Assembly (NCBI GenBank): GCA_036023115.1
Contig: JAYKKT010000079.1
Span: 10,965,501 to 11,029,500, forward strand
Direction of reading: 5' to 3'
Length of the DNA: 64,000 nucleotides
Source: Brasenia schreberi
Taxonomy: Eukaryota; Streptophyta; Magnoliopsida; Nymphaeales; Cabombaceae
In this document: piece after piece, positions 12,600 to 22,639 of the stretch
Layout: every line of letters begins with the position of its first letter
Position numbering within the stretch: the first letter of the stretch is position 1
Program-made: the position numbers and the translations under genes
Notes under the pieces: generated by a model
What the model was told of the DNA's origin: nothing
Seen by the model: only the letters and a program-made list of their open reading frames with translations
The model's database searches: none

Positions 12600-13370
12600 C
12601 CATGAACTCTCTTAATCAGGGCCTCAAGATGATCTGAACTAGTCACGTTATGGTCTGCATTATTGGCATAACTGCCATGACCTTTAGAATAATCAGAATT
12701 CTTTAGTGGCATAATTTTACATAATGTGTGCAGGGTAACTTATCTCTGTCACGTGAAGGTCTTCCATAACATCTTCCTTGAGATCCTCCTCTCCCATAGA
12801 CAACCTTAAAATCTGTTTTACAAGTAATGCATTCTACTCAAGGTATGAGTAGTTTCCTTTTCTAGATTTCGTCGATCTTCCTCACAAAGTAATAATAAAT
12901 ACACTATTCCAAGGGGAGAAACTTCCTCTCGGCTAAGGACATTAACTTTGACTGCTTTATATTCACTTTTAGTGTCCTAGAGGAGATCAAATACCTTCCT
13001 TTTTTCAGATTCTGCATTTCTTTCTCGTGAACACGATGAGCATTTAATCGAAGTATAAAACTGTAGTTCATCCCACAAGCCTCTTAGCTCTGCGTAATAA
13101 TCACTTATTGATTTTCTCAAGAAGCTCATCCCTTTTGCTACATTTTGTGTTTGGAGTATGCTTCACTTACTATTTTTTAGATATATCTGACGCTCAATCT
13201 AGATACATAAATGTATGACTAATGATAAGTGTTATCGACTGTAACAACCAAGATGAGACAAATGCATCTTCTTTCCACCACTTAGAGTATGATAGATTAT
13301 GAATAGGAGGACATGATTGCTATCCCGTGAGATAAGGCAGTCTTTCCTTGCTAAAATTACCAATTTCACA
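12600..13370 (-). pseudogene. Copia gag remnant (element 1)
   Basis: Minus-strand translation in shifting frames gives pieces typical of copia gag: PYLTG followed by WWKEDAFVSSWLLQS near 13240-13340, RKSISDYYAELRGLWDELQFY near 13050-13110, and a decayed zinc-knuckle region around 12600-12760. No open frame longer than about 60 codons survives. Assignment rests on the order of these pieces and on their match to the better preserved gag at 57139-58068. Confidence 0.65.
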
Positions 13371-13379
13371 TAGCAAGAC

Positions 13380-16300
13380 CAACAACAACAACAACAACAA
13401 CTAAGCCTTTTCCCATACTACACGGGGTCGGCTACATGGATTCTTTGTTTCCAAAGATCCCTATCGTGTGCCATGTTAGCAGTTAACTCCCAATAAGCTA
13501 GATCATTCTTTATTGTTTCTTTCCAACACTTTTGTGGTCATCCTCTACCTCTTTTAATACTTTCCAAATTTAGTTTTTCTAACCTTCTTACAGGTTCTTC
13601 TTTTGATCTTCTTTCTATATGTCCAAACCATCTTAAACGATGTTCTCTCATTTTATCCTCTATTTGTGCCACTCCTAATTTGTTTCTAATAACCTCATTA
13701 TGTATACGGTCTTTTCTTGTATGACCACTCATCCATCTCAACATCTTCATTTCTGTCAGAGACATCTGTTGTACATGTTAATGATTAACTGCCCAACACT
13801 CAGAACCATAAAACATGGCAGGCCTAATTGTTGCTCTATAATATTTACCTTTTAATTTTAATGGTATCTTCTTATCACAAAGAATACCTGATGCTCCTCT
13901 CCATTTTAACCAACCAGCATTAATTCTATGTGTAACATCTCCATCAATTCTTCCATCACTTTGAAAAATTGACCCTAGGTATTTAAAACTTTCCTTTTGG
14001 GGAATGCAATGTGTGCCAATTTTAATTTCTATGTCCTCTGAAGTAGCCAAATGATCAAACTTACATTCCATATATTCTGTCTTTGTTCTACTAAGTCGAA
14101 AGCCTTTGCTTTCTAATGTTTCTCTCCATAGTTCCAATTTTCTATTAACTTTTTCCTTAGACTCCTCCACTAATACAATGTCATCTGCAAATAACATACA
14201 CCAAGGTACTTCATCTTGAATATGTTTTGTTAACTCATCCATCACCATTATAAATAAGTATGGACTTAAAGTTGATCCTTGATGTAACCCAATATTAACT
14301 TCAAAGAAGTCTGTCGTTCCTTCATGAGTCCTCACACATGTTTTTGTACCATTATACATGTCTCTTATAAGGTTAATATATGTCAATGGGATACCTCTTT
14401 TTTCCAAAGTTCTCCAAAGAACCTCTCTCGGTACCCTATCATAAGTTTTTTCTAGATCAATAAATATCATGTGAAGGTCTTTTTTTTTGCTCTAAAATGT
14501 TTCATAAAACATCTCAAAAGGTGAATCGCTTCAATAGTAGATCTACCTGGCATAAATCCAAATTGGTTCTCTGTTGTACTTGATACTTGTCTTAACCTAC
14601 GTTCGATAATTCTTTCCCATAATTTCATAGTATGACTCATTAACTTGATACCTCGATAATTCGCACAATTTTGAATGTCTCCCTTGTTCTTATATACGGG
14701 TATAAGTATACTTGCTCTCCATTCCTCGGGCATCTTTTGGTTTTTCCATATTTCATTAAATAGTCTTGTGAGCTAAGTGATTCCTATTTCTCCTAGTATT
14801 TTCCAAACTTCTATAGGAATATTATCTGGTCCTATCGATTTACCACTCTTCATATGTTTAAGAGCCTCTTTGACTTCATTCTTTTGAATACGTCGGTAGA
14901 AATTGTGGTTTATATACTTTTCTGACTTGGCTAAATCTCCTAAACTAATACTAACATCTTTATTTTCATTAAAAAGATTATAAAAATAGTTTTTCCATCT
15001 ATTTCTTATATCATCATTTCCCACTAGAATTTTTTCATCCTCGTCTTTTATGCATCTAACATAATTAAGATCTTTAGTTTTCTTATCTCTAGCCCTAGCT
15101 ATCCTAAAAATATCTCTTTCACCCTCTTTTGAGTTGAGTTTTTTATATATGTCCTCCCAAATCTTAGCTTTTGCTTCACTAATGGCCTTTTTCACTTCCT
15201 TCTTTGCTTTCTTATAAGCTTCTAAAGTTTCACTAGTTTTCTTGGCATAATGTAATTTGTAACATGCCCTCTTTGCCTTGATTTTATTTTGTACTACTTC
15301 ACTCCACCACCAAGCTTCTTTTTGTGCCGGTACACCTCCCTTAGATACACCTAACACATCTTTCGCCACTTTCCTAATATGTATATCCATATTGTTCCAC
15401 ATATCAGAGGGTGTGCCAACATAATTCCAAACATCTCCTTGAAGGACTTTCTGTTTAAATATATCTTCTTTCTCGCTTTTGAGGTTCCACCATTTAGTCC
15501 GAATAGCTCGATGCACTCTTTTCTTCTTTGTCCATTTTTTTATTTGTAAATCCATAACTAAAAGTCGATGTTGGGTGGTTAAGCTTTCTCCTGGAATTAC
15601 CTTACAATCTTTACAACACGCTCTATCTTTTTTTCTACAAATAAAGTAATCAATTTGTGTTTGTGATAAGCCACTCTTATAAGTAATTAAATGTTCATCT
15701 CGTTTTTTGAAGATTGTATTGACTATAAAGAGATCAAATGACATAGCAAAATTTAAAATCTCCCTACCTTCCTCGTTTATATCCCCATAACCAAAGTTTC
15801 CATGAATCCCTTGATATCTTAATGCCTCTTTACCGACATGTCCATTTAAGTCTCCTCCTAAACAAATCATCTCCCTTTGTGGAATCTTTTGAATTACCTT
15901 ATCTAACTCTTCCCAAAAAGCTGTCTTTATACTATCTTCTAGTCCTACTTGGGGTGCGTAAGCACAAACCATATTCAAAACCTCTGCTCCTAACATTAAT
16001 TTCAACGTCATGATTCAGTCATCATATCATTGTATGTCTACTATACTATCCTTTAAATCTTTATTTATGATAATGCCAACTCCATTTCGAGCCTTTTCTT
16101 TACCTGAGTACCATAATTTAAAACCTTTGCTTTTTCTCCAACCCATTTTGTCTCTTGTAAACATAGAATATGAATCTTTCTCCAAATCATAGTATCTACC
16201 ACCTCCATTAGCTTATCGGATAATGTTTCGATATTCCAAGAACCAATACGAATCTTATTATCTAGGATAGCTTCCTTACCCCCCGCATCCGTCCATAATC

Positions 16301-16645
16301 AAAATGCGGAGACCCTGTCTGAAAATTATTCACTACATTCGGGCGGCAATGTAAAGGGACTAACTTCTTTACCCACACCCATCCATGATGTGGGAACCCT
16401 CTCTACAATTGATTCACTACATTCGGGCGAAAATGTAGTATCCCTTGCTTACTTATTATTGCATTCGGGCTTTGCAGTACGTCGCTAGGCGAGGACGCCC
16501 CAAAGCAATGCTCATAATTTTTGTAATCCATGTTACAAAAATCCGACGAAGTTTTACGCTGGCTGTCGGAAGCCTAACACAACCCTCCTCCTTTATCCGA
16601 GCTTGGGACCGGTAATGCAAGGGTGATCCCTTACATGGGCGGAGT
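13380..16645 (-). mobile_element. RTE-clade LINE, copy 1, near full length
   Basis: On the minus strand the element starts ACTCCGCCC at 16645 and ends with a (TTG)n tail at 13380-13400, preceded by GTATGGGAAAAGGCTTAG. It encodes an apurinic-type endonuclease and a reverse transcriptase with no RNase H. With the short TTG repeat tail, this fits the plant RTE clade. The 5' part (16250-16645) matches the 5' end of copy 2 and carries widely dispersed repeat sequence. No target duplication is evident: flanks AGCAAGAC on the left and TGGTTCTCC on the right do not match, so insertion may have come with a deletion or later rearrangement. Confidence 0.92.
13400..16250 (-). pseudogene. LINE endonuclease/reverse transcriptase ORF, copy 1, broken
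   Basis: The main frame 14773-16011 holds the endonuclease, with GGDLNGHVG, TQIDYFICRKKD and TQHRLLVMDL giving the Asp-Asn, Asp and His elements. The N-terminal SWNIETLS and LCLQETK parts lie upstream toward 16250 beyond a stop. Reverse transcriptase follows in frames 14467-14733 and 13778-14470, with [30 protein letters not shown] and FADDIVLV (catalytic Asp pair intact). Compared with copy 2 there is a TGG to TAG stop at 14773, a frameshift in a T run near 14480-14490, a CAA to TAA stop at 13778, and a CGA to TGA stop near 13536. The C-terminal frame 13538-13765 ends with the [16 protein letters not shown] segment. Confidence 0.92.
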
Positions 16646-18824
16646 TGGTTCTCCTTGATAACTTGGTTAAATCTTTGGTCATCAAGAGACAAGGCAATGT
16701 ATTGGTTTTATTGTGCATAATTCCCAATCATTATCATGTTGAAAGAGGCCAGTGCAGTTCTTCCAAGAACTGATTGTTAGTTTCCATTATACCCTTTGAT
16801 TGTTGTGAAATGTTCAAGGTAAATTTCTCCTTGGTGGACTCAGTAATAGTTGCGAAATTGGAAACCCATTTTCAACCGTTCTGTTGTGTTCATGGAAGCG
16901 CTACTTTCCTATTGATGTGATTGCCAATTATTGAAACCATATTGTGTTGGCAAATCTACTTGAAAGCATCACATCATCTGGGTATCAATTTGCTTATCTC
17001 TTGTTCATGCGACATTTACTGCACCAAATAAACGTGCATACCTCTTGGAAACCATTCTGCCGCTACATTTCCATGAGATCGTCCATCTCTGCCTGAAGAT
17101 GAACTAGGCGCACCTCTGGATCATTGTGACTACCAACTGGTATGAAGTAATTAGGCAGTTATTGAAGTCCATTTGCTTCCATTGTTTTAATGCCTCTGAT
17201 TTATTTACTTTATATATCTCAAGTTGTTTATGCTTCATGTGCTAGGATCTCTTACATGAGAGTGAGCGCACTGCGATAGTCTTCCTTTAATTGCTTGTTT
17301 ACTGTATTTTGTACCAGAATTGTTGACTAGGATTACGTACTGGTACTATGCTCCTATCGATTAATCAGGATGATAACTTTTGTGTAGCATTATGACTTAG
17401 GAGCATGATTTATTATAGATATTTTCTCTTTTCTCCTCTCTTAAAAAGTTTGGTCCCTATTGAACTAAGTTTATGTTCTTTGGTGTTCTAAGGCGAATTT
17501 AGGATGACTATTGTTTTTACGTGTTTGTACCACTTAAAGATCATTGCCTCTCTATGAGCTCTGGATTTAGGCATTTAGGAGCATCATATGTTCAGAAGTA
17601 ATCATTTACTGGTGATATTTCTGTGGCATTTTTTACGTACTCCTTATATCTGGTTAAATATTGAAGAAAGTTTATGCCAAGGTTACGACTTTACCTGCCT
17701 TTATTGCAAACTTCGTACCTAAAATTTTTGTTACCTGTATCAGATGTGCACAAAAAGATTTGCTGCAATGCTGCACGAATATGCAGTTGTTATGTTGCCA
17801 TGAAGTGGCAGGTGAAAAGTACAGTTTTAGGTAACATGAGATTATTATATTTTGTGAACATCGTTGTTGGACAGTCTCTGTTCACATACAATGGTTAGTT
17901 GGTCGCTATGAATATGCTCAGTTCTGAGATATGTAGACTGTAATTGTTCTGAAGATCTGAAGGGTCATATAGAATGTTAGTGGGATGAGTTGGGCACCTA
18001 TTTGAGAGAGACAATACTTTAACCTTCAAGTTTGCCATTATCTTTTGTTGCTCTTTGGGCTTTGACTCTTATGGTCAGAATATCGTTAAAATAGCTCATC
18101 CGAATGTTCAGTGAGATGTTGTAGCCGAAACGTTTAGAAAAGAGTGTAATTGGTGAGTTACATAGATGTACACTGAATATAAGATGAAGCAGCACATGCT
18201 ATTTCAACTCTCTTCTGAAGGATCGGCAGCCATTCAAGTTGATCACATAATCACATCATTTTCAGTTATGGGGAGGTAATCATATGGACTATTCAAGTTG
18301 ATCATGGTTTTCGTGAAACTTGTGGAAAACCAGTGATGTGATTGGAAGCAGTTGTGGATGAACTTTCGTCATTGAGTTGGTTTGATATTTACTTGATTCA
18401 GTGAGATTGCTAGAAGTAGGCTTTGTCCTTACTGATGCTGATCTAAGGAATCGTTGCCCTCAGAAGAAAGCTGTCGTTGAGTTGGCTATGAAAGGGTTTG
18501 TTGTGTCTGGATTATTGAACTTTGTGATAAACATGTGACTTGGAAACTGGAGAAATTGCTCGACTTTTATTGGTTAAAGAATCAAAGTATCCTGCCCTAT
18601 AACAATAGTGTAAGTTTAGAAAGAGTTGTATGCGGAGTGGAGGGAGTGAATTTCTTAAGTTTATAGATCGCAACAGACATCTACATGATTTATTTTCAAG
18701 GCAAGAGCTAGGTTACATAATGTGAAAAGTATCTTTTTGATATTTTGATACTCTCATAAGATGACAACATGTAGGTTGACTAACAGGCGTCTGTGTTCAA
18801 ATTTGCCACTTGTAATGTGCATGC
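16646..18824. other. Non-coding stretch right of LINE copy 1
   Basis: No recognisable gene. Reading the minus strand over 16700-17190 gives short coding-like pieces (for example NDPEVRLVHLQAEMDDL) that might be a decayed retroelement gag, but no family signature is secure. The open frame at 17674-17898 is unremarkable. The rest is AT-rich single-copy-looking sequence. Confidence 0.4.
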
Positions 18825-18984
18825 GTCGATATCTTAGACTGAGTATAAGTAAGCAAGGCATGATTAGTCACCACTAGTGATTCTAAAAGGAACAACAGAG
18901 CAAGGGGTCGATATCTTAGACTCAGTATAAGCAAGGCATGATTAGACACCACTAGTGATTCTAAAAGGAACAACAGAGCAAGGG
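18825..18984. repeat. Two-copy tandem duplication, about 80 bp unit
   Basis: Unit 1 (18825-18906, 82 bp) and unit 2 (18907-18984, 78 bp) are nearly identical, both starting GTCGATATCTTAGACT and ending AACAACAGAGCAAGGG. They differ by a 4-bp indel (AGTAAGTAAGC against AGTAAGC-type spacing) and a few substitutions. The high identity marks a fairly recent local duplication. No function is apparent. Confidence 0.9.
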
Positions 18985-19744
18985 AATGATGCACATAATC
19001 CAACTCTAAGAATGCATCTTTTCAGTAACTGCTGCATGACTCACAAAAATATATCCTGTCACAAATAGTTTACAACTGCCCAACAAATATTTTCAGCCCA
19101 TGTTCACAGTTGTTAAATGATATTCGTTCTTTGTAAGGACATAATTGATTCTAAAATAGAAGATTTCTCTTAGTATAGCATCATGTTGTTATGGCACTTA
19201 ATGCACCATTTTGGCTCTAGGGCTTTTGTTTTCTATGACAGAAACATCATTGTTAGGTGTTTCTGATAAGTGTTCATCTTAGGAGATGACTTGGAATTGA
19301 ATTCTCTTCATGGAGGGTGCAGCTTTTGAAAGGGCTCAAGATAATCATGCCATTCGTCGACTTGCTTCTTCCATGGTATCATGGTTTCTCGTCTGTCCCC
19401 ATTATTCTTTAAAGTTATGTATTTATCTATCTCATGACTTTTCTTCTACACCAGATTAGGACTTTTGGTGCTCCAGCTACCATTTATTGCCTATACCCTT
19501 CGATGCCGCATGACCATGACTGGGGACATATGCATCTCTTTGGAGGGATCACCTGGAAGATAGGATAGAATATGGATAGTGTTGTGTCAATAGTTGGCTC
19601 CACTTCAAGATTCATAGCAGTGGACAACTCCTCCTTAAGGTCATGCTCCACTTGGATGGGTGATAAGAAGGCAACAGAAGCAACGACAATGATTGGTGGG
19701 TCAGATAGGGGTGGTGATGGCTCCAGTGCAGGCATAACATGGTG

Positions 19745-20570
19745 CGATATAGCAATGGCGTTGCCCCTCTACCGAATCCATGAAAACAGTTTCTAGAAGT
19801 ACTTGGTGATGGCGACAACAACACTTGGTTGCCTCAATCTGAACTCCCTGAACACATAATAGAATAATCATTGTTGGAACAACATATCTTCCCTATAAAC
19901 GCTCACAACCCACCCGTAGTAGGGATCCCTTGCAGATACTCCACCTCTGACTATATGCTTTTGGCCTCTAAAATGTCCGCCAAGTACCCACATACAAGGA
20001 CACTCATTTGCACTCTATTAAACTGGTGATGGCCGCAAGTATCTGCCATGACTCTACCACTAGGTCCCATCTAGTTTATGACACCATCTATGTTGGTCCG
20101 CCTGAAGACGTACCATTGGTCACTCTTGTGCACCTCCAAGGCCTACCATGCTCCACTACTATTCTACTAGCATGTCAAACACCAACACTGCACCGCATAA
20201 GAGCCACACACTCTCCCTCTAGCATGCCCGCTCACTCTCTTACGACCTATCCACTGCAACTCTTGTACAACCAATTCTCAGACTTCCATTAACCACCTTC
20301 TACCACTAAAAAACACCTCTTTGGGCACCCCATATGGTCCAATAAGATCTGATACCAATCTATTACCACCCCTTTACTACATCCGTGAAAGCATTCTCTA
20401 GAAATGCCTAGTGATGATGACAACCACACCTGCTTACGTCAACCCATTCCTTAACACACAATGGATTAATAGAATGTGATCGGGCACTCTACATAGCTGG
20501 AATCACCTACCACCTATGGCCTCTTGGCTCGCCCTTCTCTTAAATTGTACACCCACCCACCTATCCCTCA
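19745..20570 (-). repeat. Possible short LTR-type element (direct repeat pair with primer-site-like motif)
   Basis: Sequence at about 19745-19860 and 20358-20470 is alignable with gaps: both carry CTAC/CTACC, ATCC-TGAAA, TTCTAGAA-T and CTTGGTGATG/CCTAGTGATG in the same order. Just left of the right copy, TCTGATACCA (20346-20355) reads on the minus strand as TGGTATCAGA, the copia primer site complementary to initiator tRNA-Met. An LTR pair of a very small non-autonomous element in minus orientation would explain this. Alignment by eye is modest, and borders and target duplications are not resolved. Confidence 0.3.
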
Positions 20571-20579
20571 ATTGAAAGC

Positions 20580-21336
20580 AAGAGGAAGAAGAATTCAATA
20601 TTTGTTCTTCAAAAGAGAAATATTTATTCAAAAGAGAAATATTTACAATAGCTCAACGAAAGCTTAAATAATAAAATCTTAACAAATGAAAATGGATTCA
20701 AATGAATCGCTTCAGACTCAAACCCAAATATCAAACCAAATGATACCCTAAATGATCCAAAACTAGACCCAAATGACATCAAACTGAATCGAAATATCAC
20801 ATACTCTTTAAGCACCCCTAGTGTTACATACAACCACTTATTACATATCCAAATAAAATACCAAAAGACCTAAGCAAAACTAGTCAAAGGTGTACCAAGG
20901 GCTCAACTCGATGCATACGACTCTTGTGCCATGTGCATATATGAAACACCCAAAACTAGTATTGTAACATGTCAGAGGATAGGTGATCATGTTGGTGGTG
21001 CCTGGGGTGTGAGCATAGGGATGCTAGAGGGTGTGGGCGCACGTATAGGGGGTGCTTGGTTCATGATACGATGCATAGATAGAGGATTCAGAGGGCATCT
21101 AGCAAGGCAAACTGTGTGGGCACAAGCAATCAACTATCAAGGCTTGCAGATTCGGCCCTTGCAGTTGGCTGCCACGACCGACAAGCAAGGGTTGGAGCCA
21201 ACGTCATGACCAGCAATAGGGGAGTGGCTTCTCCAACTGAGGCTTTGTCCAGATTGTATTGATCTACAAAGCCTAGTTGAGTCTCACCAAGAAACATAAC
21301 TCCACCCAACTGAGGTGTTGGAAAACCCTTAGCCCT
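20580..21336. other. Region between small repeat pair and gypsy relict, no recognised gene
   Basis: There are short open frames on both strands (20624-20833 minus, 20931-21209 plus) without family resemblance. If the gypsy relict to the right once continued here, its reverse transcriptase is no longer recognisable. Confidence 0.4.
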
Positions 21337-22639
21337 CTAGAGAAAATTAATACTAAGAATCAAAGGAAAGTCATCAGGAGGAGTTACCAGGAAGTCCAAG
21401 TACATGGCCATAGCCATGCCAACAACATGTTCGGCCACAACATTCATCATCTTTAATCTCTTTTCAGAAGCAATGACACACAAATCAAAAGTTCTTGCAC
21501 AAGGGGAGGGAAGAATAGAGTGGGAAGCTTTGCAATCTACCATAGCACAAATCACATGATTTGCCAAAGGAGCTCCACGTACATCAAACTCGATCGCATA
21601 GGTATTTCCACCATCAACGCATTGAGCATCTAGAAAGGTGTGACAACAATATGAACCATCACCTCCAAAGGTGGTCATTCATGCTCGAAGAAACCCCGGC
21701 TGCATGTGATAGATTTTGAACGGTTACCACAACCGCATGTGGCAACGCATAAGCCTACTGACTTCTAGGCGGTCGATGTGACTCCTCAACCTGTTGCTCG
21801 GCATTAGATGTGCCCTGGTTCTTCTCCAAATCAGCTACTTTGCTCCATGAACTCCATAGTTACGTGATGCTTTCCTCAACCATGGCCGCCTTGCTTGGAG
21901 GACTCGTCATGCTTCTGGAATCTTCTAGGTCAATCAACCCTTTCACAATAGTCATTACCGAATAAACATCCGTCGAGTCATGTCTCTTCATCTCAATCTC
22001 GGTCTATGGATTAAGCACATGCATGAACTGGAATAACTGGTCCTTCGCTCTCATGTCATGGATCTTCAGAAGTATTGTAGAGAATTTATGAACATATTCT
22101 TGCACGGTTTTGATATGCTTGAGTTGTGAAAGAGACTCGTGAACCTTCTATTCAATATAAGATGACCTAAACTATTTCAGCAACTCACTCTTCAGAAGAT
22201 CTCTTGAATTGATTAACAACTATCCATCTAGCCCAAACATGCATTGCTTGATCTGCCACCATAATTTATCATCGCTCTCTAGGTAGAAAATGATGGTCAG
22301 CAACCGATCCTCCTCCAGCATCCTAGTGGCCTCAAAATAAGCAACAACACCATAGAGTAAAATTTTAAACTGCTTGTTATCCTGAATCCTTTAAAATTTC
22401 TTTGGTTCACGCACTTTTGGACACGTAGAAGGTGCAACACTAGTGACAACTGAAGGCGTGGCGTCTCTAGGCCACAATAAAGCCTGTGTCTTGACAATAA
22501 CAATGACATGAGGTGTATCACTTGAAGAATTTAGACTAGATTGATTACCACGAGCTCTATCCAATTCAGCTTGGAATCGATGAAGTTGGGCTTCCAAAGA
22601 AGCCATGTGATGTTGCATAGCTGACGGATTGGAGTCCAC
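21337..22639 (-). pseudogene. Ty3/gypsy gag and protease relict
   Basis: Minus-strand reading starts at 22639 (MDSNPSAMQHHMASLEAQL) and gives, in shifting frames, a classic gypsy gag series: FKILLYGVVAYFEATRMLEED, DDKLWWQIKQCMFG, LINSRDLLKSELLK, SLSQLKHIKTVQEYVHKFST and KDQLFQFMHVLNP. Toward 21678-21337 an open frame resembles a retroviral-type aspartic protease: CAMVDCKASHSIL stands where family members have a DTGASHSF-like box, and DDFPLILSINFL corresponds to the usual DVILGMDWL-type end. The catalytic Asp-Thr-Gly is lost (Asp-Cys-Lys). At least six stops or frameshifts interrupt the chain. No reverse transcriptase follows. Confidence 0.72.

Larger units (their letters stand above)
9880..13380 (-). 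mobile_element. Ty1/copia element 1, decayed and internally deleted
   Basis: Read on the minus strand, the order is gag (13370 to 12600), protease/pre-integrase region (12560 to 12160), integrase (12161 to 11365), start of reverse transcriptase (11127 to 10530), RNase H (10501 to 10265), polypurine tract and 3' LTR. This is the copia order, with integrase before reverse transcriptase. It is the same lineage as copia element 2: the gag segments (DAFVSSWLLQS here, DALVSSWLLQS there) and the polypurine tract nearly match. The 5' LTR and primer site were not found. The right side ends at a LINE (13380), and clear gag sequence does not resume beyond it. Confidence 0.88.

Noticed and set aside
16456..16692. 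78-codon minus-strand protein
   Set aside because: It is the translation of the conserved 5' untranslated part of the LINE plus flank. The matching part of copy 2 is not open in the same way.
16646..17200. Continuation of copia element 1 gag beyond the LINE
   Set aside because: The minus-strand translation does not pick up the expected gag N-terminus seen at 57754-58068, and no target duplication bridges the LINE.
18797..19003. Minus-strand repeated Leu-rich peptide as a membrane protein
   Set aside because: The peptide repeat is only the translation of the 80-bp DNA duplication.
19310..19380. Exon-like ATGGAGGGTGCAGCTTTTGA reading MEGAAFERAQDNHAIRRLAS
   Set aside because: It looks coding in style and is followed by GT, but no companion exon or known family was found.
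19369..19382. TGGTATCATGG as a plus-strand copia primer site
   Set aside because: No LTR end lies immediately before it and no plus-strand element follows.
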